64,000 nt of DNA from DASXHY01 sp035552155 (GCA_035552155.1 DASZLX010000043.1:62001-126000), one strand, 5' to 3'; shown: positions 24,698 to 33,926, counted from the first letter of the stretch. Made by a program: numbers and translations. The notes: generated from the letters alone by a model not told the origin.

Positions 24698-26143
24698 TTA
24701 AATCGCGCCTTCCGAGTGATAACCTTCTTCGCCGTGCTCCGTGAGGTCGAGGCCGACGGTTTCGACTTCTTCGCTCACGCGCAAGCCGACCACTGCTTTG
24801 ACGATGTAAGCGATAATGATCGTTCCGAAGATGGCGATGCAAAGCGTCAGTCCGATGGCTTTCAACTGCTCCCACACCAAAGGCTGCAAGGCTGAATCTT
24901 TCACGTAATCTTTCAGATTCAGCGCGAGATTCGCGTTCGCCGAATTGCGCGCCAGAATGCCGGTGAGCAACGCGCCGATCGTGCCGCCGACGGCGTGAAC
25001 GCCGAAGGTGTCCAGCGCGTCATCGTAACCGAACCAGCCTTTGATTTTGTAGCAGAAGAAGAACGGAACCGCGCCGGCAATGAGGCCGATAATGACCGCG
25101 CCGTTCGCAGTCACGAACCCGCAGGCGGGCGTGATGACGACCAACCCGGCGACCGCGCCGGAGCAGAAGCCAAGGATGCTGGGCTTGCCTTTGAGGACGT
25201 ATTCGATCATGCCCCAGGTGAAGGAGGCGACCGCCGTGGCCATGGTGGTGGTCAGGAACGCGTTAGCCGCGACTCCGTCGGCGGCGACAGCGCTGCCGGC
25301 GTTGAAGCCATACCAGCCGACCCAGAGCATCCCGGTGCCGACCATACAGAGTACCATGCTATGGGGGGGCATCGGTTCCTTGCCGAAACCAAGCCGTTTG
25401 CCAAGGATCAAACACAGAATCAGCGCCGACCAGCCCGAGGACATGTGCACCACAGTGCCGCCTGCGAAATCAATCGCATGGATCTTCGCGTTGGCGTTCC
25501 AAACGCCGTTCATTAAACCGTCGACGCCCCACACCATGTGCGCGAGCGGGAAATAGACGACGAACATCCAGATCGTCACGAAGAGCAGGATGGCGGAGAA
25601 TTTCATGCGCTCGGCAATCGCTCCCACAATCAGGGCGGGCGTGATGATGGCGAACATCATTTGATACATGCAGAAAACATTGTGCGAAACCCACCCGCCG
25701 TAGTCCGTGTTGGGTGTGGAATCGACGCCGTTTAAAAATGCCCAGCCGCAGCTGCCCCAGAACGGTTTGCCGCTGTGAAAGGCGATGCTGTAGCCGCAGA
25801 GCCACCAGAGAATCGCGACCAGGCCGGTGATGCCGAGGCATTGCGCCATCACGGACAGCACGTTTTTGCGGCGCACGAGGCCGCCGTAGAACAGCGCCAG
25901 GCCGGGCAGGGTCATGAACAACACGAGGGCGGCGCTGACCATCTGGAAGGCGTTATGGCCGGGGCCGGGCGAAGTCGTGAGAACCGTGGTGGCGTTGGTC
26001 TGACGCGCGCCGTTGGTGACGTAGGCTTCGAGGTCGGCCACGCGGTCTTCCAGTTTTGGCGCCGGAGCATCCGCCGCGAAGGCGGGACAAACGCCGCAGG
26101 TAATCACGGCGACTAACGAGAGGATGGAGATAATTTTTTTCAT
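24698..26143 (-). CDS. amtB: Ammonium transporter AmtB (copy 1)
   Basis: A 481-residue ammonium channel. The ATG at 26143 was chosen because a signal peptide follows (KKIISILSLVAVITCGVCPAFA), as usual for Amt proteins; the extension upstream overlaps the glnB end. Eleven membrane helices are visible. The twin pore histidines lie in GGTVVHMSSG and FGVHAVGGTIG, and the conserved GDEN-like outer vestibule region LYGGLVRRKNVLS is present. It imports ammonium and is blocked by the PII protein encoded 31 bases upstream. The pair is driven by a sigma-54 type promoter at 26577. It forms operon 1 of two similar operons in the window. Confidence 0.93.
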   Translation of the reverse strand: MKKIISILSLVAVITCGVCPAFAADAPAPKLEDRVADLEAYVTNGARQTNATTVLTTSPGPGHNAFQMVSAALVLFMTLPGLALFYGGLVRRKNVLSVMAQCLGITGLVAILWWLCGYSIAFHSGKPFWGSCGWAFLNGVDSTPNTDYGGWVSHNVFCMYQMMFAIITPALIVGAIAERMKFSAILLFVTIWMFVVYFPLAHMVWGVDGLMNGVWNANAKIHAIDFAGGTVVHMSSGWSALILCLILGKRLGFGKEPMPPHSMVLCMVGTGMLWVGWYGFNAGSAVAADGVAANAFLTTTMATAVASFTWGMIEYVLKGKPSILGFCSGAVAGLVVITPACGFVTANGAVIIGLIAGAVPFFFCYKIKGWFGYDDALDTFGVHAVGGTIGALLTGILARNSANANLALNLKDYVKDSALQPLVWEQLKAIGLTLCIAIFGTIIIAYIVKAVVGLRVSEEVETVGLDLTEHGEEGYHSEGAI

Positions 26144-26174
26144 CGGTTCAGTGGTTCGGGGTTTTGCTTGAGAA

Positions 26175-26513
26175 TTAAACGGCTTGCTCTCCTTTTTCTT
26201 CGGTGCGGATGCGGACGGCCTCGTCGATTTTCGAAACGAAGACTTTGCCGTCACCGATTTTGCCGGTCTTGGCCGCCTTGACGATGGCGGCCACGGCGGC
26301 GTCTACGCGGCCATCGGCCACGACCGCTTCGACTTTGATTTTCGGCAGGAAATCCACCGTGTATTCGCTGCCGCGATAGATTTCGGTATGGCCCTTCTGG
26401 CGGCCAAATCCCTTTACTTCCGTAATGGTCATGCCTTCCACGCCGATTTCGCTCAAGGCGTCCTTCACTTCCTCCAGCTTGAACGGTTTAATGATCGCTT
26501 CGATTTTCTTCAT
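26175..26513 (-). CDS. glnB: Nitrogen regulatory protein PII (copy 1)
   Basis: A 112-residue PII signal protein (GlnB/GlnK type). Start at 26513 because the family begins MKKIEAIIKPFKLEEVKDAL; longer frames are untypical. The T-loop contains the uridylylation site Y51 in EIYRGSEYTVDF, and the ATP-binding C-terminal signature KTGKIGDGKVFV is intact. It binds ATP/ADP and 2-oxoglutarate and gates the neighbouring AmtB. Gene order glnB-amtB and the upstream sigma-54 promoter fit a GlnK role in nitrogen limitation. It is about 80 percent identical by eye to copy 2 at 33588. Confidence 0.94.
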   Translation of the reverse strand: MKKIEAIIKPFKLEEVKDALSEIGVEGMTITEVKGFGRQKGHTEIYRGSEYTVDFLPKIKVEAVVADGRVDAAVAAIVKAAKTGKIGDGKVFVSKIDEAVRIRTEEKGEQAV

Positions 26514-26561
26514 ATAGTTTGGGTTCTGAGCCGGGAACCATTTCCCGCTGTGCGGCGTTTT

Positions 26562-26577
26562 AGCAACGGCGGTGCCA
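26562..26577 (-). promoter_or_regulatory. Sigma-54 (RpoN) promoter of glnB-amtB operon 1
   Basis: On the minus strand TGGCACCGCCGTTGCT matches the -24/-12 consensus TGGCAC-N5-TTGCW with the exact spacing. Transcription would start about 12 bases downstream and leave a leader of about 35 bases before glnB. Sigma-54 control of PII-ammonium channel genes is well established in other bacteria. Confidence 0.85.
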
Positions 26578-26737
26578 AGAATCGAATGAGTGAATGCCAT
26601 TCATCGAAATCATGCGGCATTTCGTCGTGAAAATAATTTTGATGATGAAATGAATGTTTCTTTTTATACCGGTCAAAGGCTGGCCGCTGTTGCCTTTTGA
26701 CCACGATGTTGATTTTGAAACCGAGTGGAAGGGGAGG

Positions 26738-26870
26738 TTTTAACGCTAAGACGCCAGGGCGCAAAGGGATTGAAGGGTTAGGGTCGGAGAAACCGTTGTG
26801 GGAACGCACTTCTAGGAGAATGGGAAGCTTAAAATCCCTCGTCTCTGCGTCTCTGCGCCTTGGCGTTAAA
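26738..26870. repeat. Imperfect inverted repeat of TTTAACGCxAAGxCGC type
   Basis: TTTAACGCTAAGACGCCAGG (from 26738) and the complement of the stretch ending at 26870 (TTTAACGCCAAGGCGCAGAG) face each other 75 bases apart. Similar CGCAGAGACGCAGAG sequences are frequent intergenic repeats in soil bacteria. It fills most of the gap between glnB and the permease gene; nothing else is seen there apart from the sigma-54 promoter. Confidence 0.6.
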
Positions 26871-26882
26871 TCCGGCGCAGCT

Positions 26883-28703
26883 TTACCCGTGAATGACCAG
26901 TTGGATGTTTTCGGGAAGGCTGCGCGCGACTTCGGTCACGACGTCGCCGCGAAGTAATTTGGCGAGGGCGCTCCGATGCGGCGCGCCCAACATCAGGATG
27001 TCCACACCCAAAGTGGCGGCGATGTCGACAATGGTCCCGGCGGGGTTCTCACTGACGGCGAAGACCGGCAGCACGCTTACTGCGGCGTCGCGCGCCAGGT
27101 CCAGCGTGCCATACATGATTTCCGCCGCGTGGCGATCGTTCTGCCAGCGTGGCCGTTCGAGATTCGCGATGGGTCCCGGCAGGGCGACGGAGAGTTGCTT
27201 GATGTAGAGCACGTATAAATTTCCCTGGCGCAGCTTGGCTTCTTCCAGGGCGAATTTAAGGACCGGGGTGAATCCGCGCGCGGCCACAAGGATGGCCTGG
27301 CCAGGCTCGAAATTCGGACGCAACGGCGCCAATTGCTCGGGCTTGGTGACCGCCGCGGCCTGTTCGCGGGTGAGCGTCACGGTCTCGAACCCGGCGCGTT
27401 TCATCGCGTACCAGCGCAGGCCGAACCCGACACCCAGCACGCACGCGGCGAAGAACAGCGCCTCGTGTTTGGTGTGGGCAATGGTCACTTCCACGATGAA
27501 CAGCACAATGAAGGTGAAGAGCATGATGCTGAATTCGCGCCAGTTCAGCCCGAGCCGTTTATTGAAGCAACTCGAGCCCAGGTTGACGGTAATCGCGCCC
27601 ACCACGCCGATGGCGTACATGTCCGCCAGCTTGTCGAGGTCGTATGAAATGGTGACGAGAATGGAGGGCAGGATCACGGCCACCAGCAACGGCGCCCAGG
27701 GGACGCCGTGAGAATTCAGTTTGGTGAATTGTCGCGGCATTTCGCCATCGCGCGCCAGCATGTACGCCAGCCCAATCATTGCGCCGACGGCGGTGTTGAC
27801 CGCGCTCAACAGCAGCAGACCAACCACCAAACCAACGGCGACGCCGAATAAATGGCCGAAGTGCGGGCCGAACATTTCCGAGCCGTAATGCTCGCCCAGA
27901 AACCGCAGCATGTCTTCGTACCTGCTTTTGATTTCGCCGGACATCGAGTGCGGCAGCGAGAGCATGGCCCAGCCGAGCAGGGCGGTGCCCAAAACCACCT
28001 CGATGGCCACCGGGAAGATGGCTTTTTTGGCGGTGCTGGCCACGCTGGGTTTGTCGGGCGTGGCGCCGCGGTCCAGTTTCATGACGCCGGTGAGATTGGC
28101 GATGGCTTCTACGCCGCTTAAGGCCAGGATCACTTCGACGAAATCGACCCAATTATCGCGCAACCGGCCCTGGGGTTTAAGCAAGTCCACATCCATCCGC
28201 AAATGTGGCGCGCTGACGGCAATGATGGTGAGCACCACCAGCACCATGGGGATCGCGAGGGTCACCGCGAAGCTCCCGGAATGTTTGGGCCCGAAATAAT
28301 TGATGAGGCCGATGAGCGCGATAAACCCGATGGTGGCCAGTTTGAGGTATTCGCGGGGAAGCCCGAAATAACTCATCGCGTCCCAGCAGCTCATGGCTGC
28401 CGTCACGATGAAATCGGCCAGCAACAAGAGTGAGCCGAGCACGGCGAGCACGCGGCTTTGCTCCCGCGCCGCGGAATAAACGCCGCCGCCATCCGGGAAA
28501 TGTTTGCAGATGATGATGTAGTTGTAACCGACCAACCCGGTCAGCGCGCAAACGGCGAGGATGATGGGCAGGGAGGAAAACCCGGCCGCCACGAAGGCGA
28601 GACCGATGACATACGCCTTGCTGGTGCCCCAGTCTCCGTAGAGCAACGCGGCGGCGCGCGCCCAACCGACGTTGCGGGGGCGATGTGTAGCAGGTTCAAG
28701 CAT
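26883..28703 (-). CDS. APC-superfamily permease with C-terminal Usp domain (copy 2 of pair)
   Basis: A 606-residue transporter: about 12 membrane helices in residues 20-440, starting with YGDWGTSKAYVIGLAF and the loop PDGGGVYSAARE, then a cytosolic universal-stress-protein-like domain (about 465-606) with the nucleotide loop GAPHRSALAKLLRGDV. It is the second gene behind a ydaO-type riboswitch, 30 bases after its paralogue. Genes under that riboswitch often handle potassium or osmolytes (for example KimA and Kup), so potassium or osmotic transport is a reasonable inference. The sequence itself does not prove the substrate. Relative to copy 1 it has a shorter linker before the Usp domain. Confidence 0.8.
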   Translation of the reverse strand: MLEPATHRPRNVGWARAAALLYGDWGTSKAYVIGLAFVAAGFSSLPIILAVCALTGLVGYNYIIICKHFPDGGGVYSAAREQSRVLAVLGSLLLLADFIVTAAMSCWDAMSYFGLPREYLKLATIGFIALIGLINYFGPKHSGSFAVTLAIPMVLVVLTIIAVSAPHLRMDVDLLKPQGRLRDNWVDFVEVILALSGVEAIANLTGVMKLDRGATPDKPSVASTAKKAIFPVAIEVVLGTALLGWAMLSLPHSMSGEIKSRYEDMLRFLGEHYGSEMFGPHFGHLFGVAVGLVVGLLLLSAVNTAVGAMIGLAYMLARDGEMPRQFTKLNSHGVPWAPLLVAVILPSILVTISYDLDKLADMYAIGVVGAITVNLGSSCFNKRLGLNWREFSIMLFTFIVLFIVEVTIAHTKHEALFFAACVLGVGFGLRWYAMKRAGFETVTLTREQAAAVTKPEQLAPLRPNFEPGQAILVAARGFTPVLKFALEEAKLRQGNLYVLYIKQLSVALPGPIANLERPRWQNDRHAAEIMYGTLDLARDAAVSVLPVFAVSENPAGTIVDIAATLGVDILMLGAPHRSALAKLLRGDVVTEVARSLPENIQLVIHG

Positions 28704-28733
28704 TTGTGTAACGGCCCATAGCTAATCTGGCAA

Positions 28734-30578
28734 TCAACCGTAAATCAATAGATGAATATCTTCGGGAAGCAGGCCGGAAATCCGCCGGACGATGTTTCCG
28801 CGCAACAAAGCCGCCAGTCCACTGCGCCTGGGAGCTCCAAGGAGCAGTTGTGAGGCGCCCATTGTGGCCGTGATGTCCACAATGGTTTCCGCTGGCGCGT
28901 CGCTCACCGCGTAGCAAGGCAACACCGGATGTCCGTCGGAATTTTCGAACGCGTAAGAAAAGATATCGCGGGCATCCTCGTCCTCCTGCCATTTCCGTTT
29001 TTGGTCCGCCTCCGTAAGCACCGGCAGGGCGCGAATGAAGAGCAGGTAAAGCGGCCGATGCGTGTCGCGCGCCTGCTGGAGCGCAAAATCCAGCGTGCGC
29101 CCGATGCAACGCACCGCGCAGAGAATTGGCGCGCCGGAAATCGCAGCCGTGAAGATGGGCTCAGGCACGCTGCCTTTCGTTGGGGATATTTCGGCGGCCA
29201 CTGCCGCCGTTTCCGCCGCCTTCCGTTTTCGCCTTTGCGAGGCTTCCGCCGCCAATCCGCGCATGACCAGGCCGATGACCAGCACAGTGGTGGCAAAATA
29301 ACGGGCCTTCGGCTTGTCCCAAAAAAGGGAAAGCTCGATCGCCAGCATGATGACGAACGTGAAGAACATCAGGAGCCGCTCCCACTTCACCAGGCCGAGT
29401 TTTTTGTCCGTGGCGCTCGCGCCGAGGTTCGTCGTGATGGCGCCGACCACGCCGATGGCGTACAAATCCGCCAGGCCGCTCATGTCGCTTACCGCCACGA
29501 CCAGAGCGGCGGGGATGATGGTGGCCGCCAGGATGCTGAAGTTGGGCACGCCGAACTTGTTCAACTTCTGAAATACGGGCGGCAATTCCCCATCGCGCGA
29601 CATAAGGAACGAAATCGCTATCAAATCGACAATGGCTGTGTTCACCGCTGACAATAGCAAGCCGGTCATCACGAGACTGACCGTCACCGCCGCGATCTTG
29701 GCGGCAGTGGCGCCCAACGCGTGGCCGACAAAAACCTCCGCCATGTAGCCCAGCATGTAATCGCGCACCCCGGAGTGCCCGGGCGCGTCCACGTCGTCCT
29801 TATGCACAACGAGATGCGGGAGCGCATGCATCGCCAGGCCGAGCAACGCCGTGTAGAAGCAAACTTCAATCATGACCGCGAGCACGGCGGGCGTGGAGGT
29901 TTTGGAGACGGACGGTTTACGGTCGGAACTGCCGGGATTGAGCTTCATCACGCCGGTGGCATTGGCGATGGCCTCCACGCCGGAGAGCGCCAGCACCACG
30001 CCGACAAAGCCGCGCCAGTTGGTCCAGAAACCGCCGCTCAGCGGCTGGACATTGTGCCAGGCGGTTCCCAAATGGGGCAGGGCGAAGGCCCCCAACAATA
30101 CCACGACTGCCACCGTCGGCACGGCGATCAGAAACGCCAGTCCTCCCGTGTGGCGCGGGCCGAAATAATTGAGCGCGCCGATAAATACAATCGCGCCCGC
30201 CGCCCAATATTCCGGATGGGCGATGCCGAGGTATTGGCCGAGATATTGAAAGGCCGACAATGCGCTGATGGCCGCAGTGACGAGGTAGTCCGCAATCAAC
30301 AGAAACGCGCCCACAATGGAAAGGATTTCCGAGCGATGCCGCACGCTGGCGTACACGCCGCCGCCATCGGGGTAATGCCGGCAGATGACCATGTAATTGA
30401 CACCGACCAACGCCGTGAGCAGGCACATGGCGGCAATCAGCCAAAAGGAACTATAACCCGCGACGGCGAACGCGAGGCCGATGACATAAGCTTTGCTCGT
30501 TCCCCAATCGCCATACAGGATGGCCGCAACGCGCGGCGCATCGACGTTGCGCGGACGCTTCGTAGATGTCGAAATCAT
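28734..30578 (-). CDS. APC-superfamily permease with C-terminal Usp domain (copy 1 of pair)
   Basis: A 614-residue paralogue of the downstream gene, sharing YGDWGTSKAYVIGLAF, the PDGGGVY loop and a Usp domain with GAPRRSGLAALLRGN. It is the first gene after the c-di-AMP riboswitch, whose end lies about 110 bases before the ATG. Twelve membrane helices are visible. A Lys/Arg-rich linker (ASQRRKRKAAETAA) connects them to the Usp domain. In other bacteria c-di-AMP lowers potassium uptake, so a riboswitch-controlled potassium or osmolyte importer is likely. Family membership is firm, substrate uncertain. Confidence 0.8.
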   Translation of the reverse strand: MISTSTKRPRNVDAPRVAAILYGDWGTSKAYVIGLAFAVAGYSSFWLIAAMCLLTALVGVNYMVICRHYPDGGGVYASVRHRSEILSIVGAFLLIADYLVTAAISALSAFQYLGQYLGIAHPEYWAAGAIVFIGALNYFGPRHTGGLAFLIAVPTVAVVVLLGAFALPHLGTAWHNVQPLSGGFWTNWRGFVGVVLALSGVEAIANATGVMKLNPGSSDRKPSVSKTSTPAVLAVMIEVCFYTALLGLAMHALPHLVVHKDDVDAPGHSGVRDYMLGYMAEVFVGHALGATAAKIAAVTVSLVMTGLLLSAVNTAIVDLIAISFLMSRDGELPPVFQKLNKFGVPNFSILAATIIPAALVVAVSDMSGLADLYAIGVVGAITTNLGASATDKKLGLVKWERLLMFFTFVIMLAIELSLFWDKPKARYFATTVLVIGLVMRGLAAEASQRRKRKAAETAAVAAEISPTKGSVPEPIFTAAISGAPILCAVRCIGRTLDFALQQARDTHRPLYLLFIRALPVLTEADQKRKWQEDEDARDIFSYAFENSDGHPVLPCYAVSDAPAETIVDITATMGASQLLLGAPRRSGLAALLRGNIVRRISGLLPEDIHLLIYG

Positions 30579-30648
30579 TTCAGTGCTGGCGGCGGTTTAT
30601 GACCGTCGCGATGGTTTCAAACAGCGGCGCTGATAATGGCGTCGCTGC

Positions 30649-30845
30649 AAAAAACTGTTCAGGGGAAATGAAGGGAAGCTTCATTGCCCTTAATGTTTAC
30701 GCCTGCGAGGTTAGCTGTCGGGCTGGAACCATTAAGTGTTCCCGTTGCGCTTCTGAAGCGCGAACGTTAGCCCCGATCCGGTATCACCGGAAAATCGGTT
30801 CCCCCGCTGACCGCGCCCAAGCGCGATCATTCGGCAAGACAAACG
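30649..30845 (-). promoter_or_regulatory. c-di-AMP riboswitch (ydaO/yuaA type) with hairpin expression platform
   Basis: The minus strand contains the conserved blocks of the ydaO-yuaA aptamer: GCGGGGGAACCGAT near 30805, GGTGAT, GGGGCTAACG, and the highly conserved CCCGACAGCTAACCTCG with GCAGGCGTAA (about 30722-30696). Directly after it a stem GGGCAATGAAG/CTTCATTTCCC (30689-30663, one mismatch) and, nine bases later, six T (30654-30649) may be the regulated terminator. Known ydaO RNAs turn genes off when c-di-AMP binds. The two permease genes follow. Confidence 0.9.
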
Positions 30846-31032
30846 TGAGGAAACTATAAGCCTCCCCCCGGCGTAATACAAGGTGTTATTGACGTCTCAT
30901 TGACGCGTTATGGTGGTGAATTGCCTTTATGACCCGCTCGCGGACCCGCGCATTATTGCAGGAATCCTTGCTGGGGTTTATTTCTCCCCGGCAAAAACTT
31001 GCGAGATCCAAGAACCGAACGAGATTCGAACT

Positions 31033-31527
31033 ATGCGAGCACAGAAGGTTTTGGCCCGGGACTTCCAGTTCTATTTTTCAGATCTCGACAACATCGTCCT
31101 CGTGGAATGCCGCGAGGATGAAAGCGTCATCATTCGAGCAACAAAAAATAATGTTTCCGACCAGCGAAAAACTTCTTTCATCCGCAAACTTGCGGCGGAG
31201 GGTTTTATTCCCGACCAGTATCAGTGGTTCTCCGGTTCCACCGGCGGTTCCGATGGCGTGCTTTGGATCAAGGATTATTCATGGTTGGCCGCGCACCGGC
31301 CTTCGAGGAAATCAGCAAATCGATTCGTGGGCCGGCTGGTCGCGGCTGCCAGCGTTTTGTTGATTTGCATGATGCGAGTCTTGGTGGTCTCTCACCACAG
31401 CCCGGCAACGGTGGCGCAAAAAACGTCCCCCGTCATCGCCGCGTCCGGGGCGCCGATTGCGCTGCAACCGCGGCCCGAATCACTTGTTCCCGGAAACCCG
31501 CTCCCGGAGTTGCAACGCCAGCATTAA
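31033..31527 (+). CDS. Hypothetical protein with one membrane segment
   Basis: A 164-residue protein if started at ATG 31033 (MRAQKVLARDFQFYFSDLDN); the open frame reaches back to 30910 but that part is less protein-like and lies near the divergent riboswitch promoter region. A soluble N-terminal part (about 1-90, ending GVLWIKDYSWLAAHRP) is followed by a membrane helix (LVAAASVLLICMMRVLVV) and a Pro/Ser-rich tail. No family is recognised. It overlaps the convergent 110-residue membrane-protein gene by 48 bases at its 3' end, which is a mild argument that its tail may be shorter in reality. Confidence 0.5.
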   Translation: MRAQKVLARDFQFYFSDLDNIVLVECREDESVIIRATKNNVSDQRKTSFIRKLAAEGFIPDQYQWFSGSTGGSDGVLWIKDYSWLAAHRPSRKSANRFVGRLVAAASVLLICMMRVLVVSHHSPATVAQKTSPVIAASGAPIALQPRPESLVPGNPLPELQRQH

Positions 31528-31812
31528 TCCGTAGCCCGCCACCACCCCGCCGGACACCCACCATTGCGTGGCGCCGTTGTTGAATAGCATCGGGCAAATG
31601 ATCTGGATCAACACCAACGTGATGAGCAGGTAGGCAACCCGAACGCCGGAACCAGGCATCAGCGTCCAGCCGCTCTTGAAGGATCCTTCAGCCTCGCGCT
31701 TTTCATTTCTGCGCCGGGCAACATTCTGAAGCTGGCCGAACGCCAGGCCGATGAGGCCGCCGACGACGAGAGCTGCGATGGAAGCGAGCATGATTATAAA
31801 TTGAGTTGTCAT
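31480..31812 (-). CDS. Small three-helix membrane protein downstream of amtB2
   Basis: A 110-residue protein with three membrane helices (IIMLASIAALVVGGLIGLAF, VRVAYLLITLVLIQIICPML, WWVSGGVVAGYGLMLAL) and a basic cytosolic loop (RRRNEKREAEGSFKSG). It begins 78 bases after the second amtB on the same strand and is probably the third gene of that operon. No family is recognised. The gene is absent from operon 1. Confidence 0.62.
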   Translation of the reverse strand: MTTQFIIMLASIAALVVGGLIGLAFGQLQNVARRRNEKREAEGSFKSGWTLMPGSGVRVAYLLITLVLIQIICPMLFNNGATQWWVSGGVVAGYGLMLALQLRERVSGNK

Positions 31813-31890
31813 AGTTTCTGTAATTCGGGGGTTTTTAGCAAGCTGCGCGGGAGCTGAACTCCCGCGCAGCCATTATTCAGTCAGTCAGCA

Positions 31891-33558
31891 TTATGCCTTG
31901 AGCATCGGCGTTTCGGAATCCTTGTCCATCTGGACGCCGCTGTAACCGGGCACGCCCATTTCGGGAAGGTCGAGGCCTTCGATCTCGACTTCCACCGTGA
32001 CGCGGTTGCCCACCAGTTTTTCAACGGCGAAATAAACCACCAGAGAGAGAACCGATAGCGTAACGAAGCAAGTGGTTACGCCAATAAGTTCAGCCCAAAA
32101 CTGGCTCATACCACCTCCGTAGAACAGTCCTTTGACATTTCCGGCCACACCGTTGAAGCCGTCGCCGTAAGTGCCATCAGCGAATAATCCGATGGAGAGA
32201 CAGCCCCAGCAACCATTCACACCATGGACTGAAATGGCGCCGACCGCGTCGTCAATTCCGATTTTGTCAAAGAAGAACACCGCTTCGACGACCACGATGC
32301 CCGCGATGATACCAATCAATGCCGCGCCACCCGCGCTGACGAACGCGCAAGGCGCCGTGATTGCCACCAGGCCGGCCAGCATGCCGTTGCACATCATTGA
32401 CGGATCCGGCTTTTTCGTTTTGAACCACCAGACATACAGCGTGGTGGCCAGGGCTGCCGTGGAGCCCGCTATCATGGTATTGACCGCGATGACGGCGATG
32501 CGTAAATCCGTGCCGGCGAGAGTGGAACCGGGGTTGAATCCGAACCAACCGAAGGCCAGGATGAATGTGCCGAGCATGACCATCGGGATATTGTGCGGAA
32601 GGATGGGATGCACGAGTTTGCCGGTCTTGTCATACTTGCCGTGGCGAGGTCCGATGAGCCAGGCAAAGATCAAAGCGATCACACCGCCTTGCATGTGCAC
32701 CACCGACGAACCGGCGAAGTCCAGGTGACCGTGGCCGAGGCCGAAGTTCGTGCCCAGCTGGGAGAGCCAGCCGCCGCCCCACACCCAATTGCCGAACAGC
32801 GGATACATGATCGTGCCAATGGCGCAGCCATAGAGCATGAACGCGGAAAATTTCCAACGTTCCGCAGCGGCGCCCGTCGGGATTGTCGCGGTCGTATCCA
32901 TGAACACCATCTGGAACAGGAACAAGCAGAATGCCGCGGTGTCATAACCAGCGCCTTTCAGCAAGAATCCCTTCCAACCGAGGATGCCGAAAGGATGGCC
33001 CGCGATGGTCAGGGTAATTTCATGGTTCAAGCCGGCATAACCGCCCATCGTGCCGATGGCGCCGAGGCCGCCGAACATGAAGGCGAAGCCGCACAGGTAA
33101 AACCCGAGCATGCCCATGGGATAAATCATGAAATTCATCGCCATGGTATGGCTGGAGTTCTTGGCTCGGCACAAACCCGTTTCCACGAGCGCGAAACCTG
33201 CCTGCATGAACATGACCAGGAAGCCGGTCACCAATGTCCACATGAAGTTAATTGCTACGCGATTGTGGCCGACGTTATCGGCCAGTTTCACTGCGAGCGG
33301 CTCCAATTTAGCCTGCGCCGCATAATCAGAGGCGGCCTTTTTGGCGTCATTGTATGCCGCGACTTTGTTGGTATCTTTCAGATCATCACCCGCGAGTTCA
33401 GCAGGCGCGCTCACGACGAAACCGGGCACGTCGGAGGCTACGCCGGTATTGCCGCCGTTGGGATCCGGTTTGGGATCATCGGCCCGGAGCATCGCCGGGC
33501 TGAATGCGCTGATCAAAGTGATCGCGGTGATTGCGGTTAAGAGGAATTTTTTAATCAT
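31891..33558 (-). CDS. amtB: Ammonium transporter AmtB (copy 2, long N-terminal extension)
   Basis: A 555-residue Amt protein. After a signal peptide (LLTAITAITLISAFSPAMLRA) comes an unusual soluble segment of about 75 residues (PKPDPNGGNTGVASDVPGF through QAKLEPLAVKLADN) before the first pore helix FMWTLVTGFLVMFMQAGFA. The pore histidines are in SSVVHMQGG and SVHGVNGCWGC. The motif QAGFALVETGLCRAKN is typical. It belongs to a subgroup different from copy 1. It lies 29 bases after glnB copy 2, under its own sigma-54 promoter. The extra periplasmic segment is not usual in enterobacterial AmtB and its role is unknown. Confidence 0.92.
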   Translation of the reverse strand: MIKKFLLTAITAITLISAFSPAMLRADDPKPDPNGGNTGVASDVPGFVVSAPAELAGDDLKDTNKVAAYNDAKKAASDYAAQAKLEPLAVKLADNVGHNRVAINFMWTLVTGFLVMFMQAGFALVETGLCRAKNSSHTMAMNFMIYPMGMLGFYLCGFAFMFGGLGAIGTMGGYAGLNHEITLTIAGHPFGILGWKGFLLKGAGYDTAAFCLFLFQMVFMDTTATIPTGAAAERWKFSAFMLYGCAIGTIMYPLFGNWVWGGGWLSQLGTNFGLGHGHLDFAGSSVVHMQGGVIALIFAWLIGPRHGKYDKTGKLVHPILPHNIPMVMLGTFILAFGWFGFNPGSTLAGTDLRIAVIAVNTMIAGSTAALATTLYVWWFKTKKPDPSMMCNGMLAGLVAITAPCAFVSAGGAALIGIIAGIVVVEAVFFFDKIGIDDAVGAISVHGVNGCWGCLSIGLFADGTYGDGFNGVAGNVKGLFYGGGMSQFWAELIGVTTCFVTLSVLSLVVYFAVEKLVGNRVTVEVEIEGLDLPEMGVPGYSGVQMDKDSETPMLKA

Positions 33559-33587
33559 AGGTTTGAAGGGTTCAATTTTTTAAAACG

Positions 33588-33926
33588 TCAGAGGGCTTTG
33601 TCGCCTTTCTCCTCCGTGCGAATACGAATGGAATCGTCGATGGTGGTGACGAAGATTTTGCCATCGCCGATCTTGCCGGTCTTGGCCGCTTTGACAATGG
33701 CGGCCGAGGCTGCGTCGACCCGTTCGTTGGGAAGGACGACTTCGAGTTTGATTTTGGGGAGGAAATCCACGGTGTATTCACTGCCGCGGTAGATTTCGGT
33801 GTGGCCTTTCTGGCGGCCGAATCCTTTGACCTCGGTGACGGTCATTCCTTCAATGCCGATTTCACCGAGCGCGTCCTTCACTTCCTCCAATTTGAATGGT
33901 TTTATTATCGCTTCGATTTTCTTCAT
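33588..33926 (-). CDS. glnB: Nitrogen regulatory protein PII (copy 2)
   Basis: A 112-residue PII protein with the T-loop EIYRGSEYTVDF (Y51) and KTGKIGDGKIFV. It differs from copy 1 mainly in the middle (LEVVLPNERVDAASAA against VEAVVADGRVDAAVAA) and C-terminal tail. Two PII proteins each next to their own AmtB suggest separate control of the two channels. A sigma-54 type promoter lies about 110 bases upstream. Confidence 0.94.
   Translation of the reverse strand: MKKIEAIIKPFKLEEVKDALGEIGIEGMTVTEVKGFGRQKGHTEIYRGSEYTVDFLPKIKLEVVLPNERVDAASAAIVKAAKTGKIGDGKIFVTTIDDSIRIRTEEKGDKAL

Noticed and set aside
28734..30578. Direct assignment of the permeases as KimA
   Set aside because: The riboswitch context fits, but the N-terminal signature differs from Bacillus KimA, so only the superfamily and a likely cation/osmolyte role are claimed.
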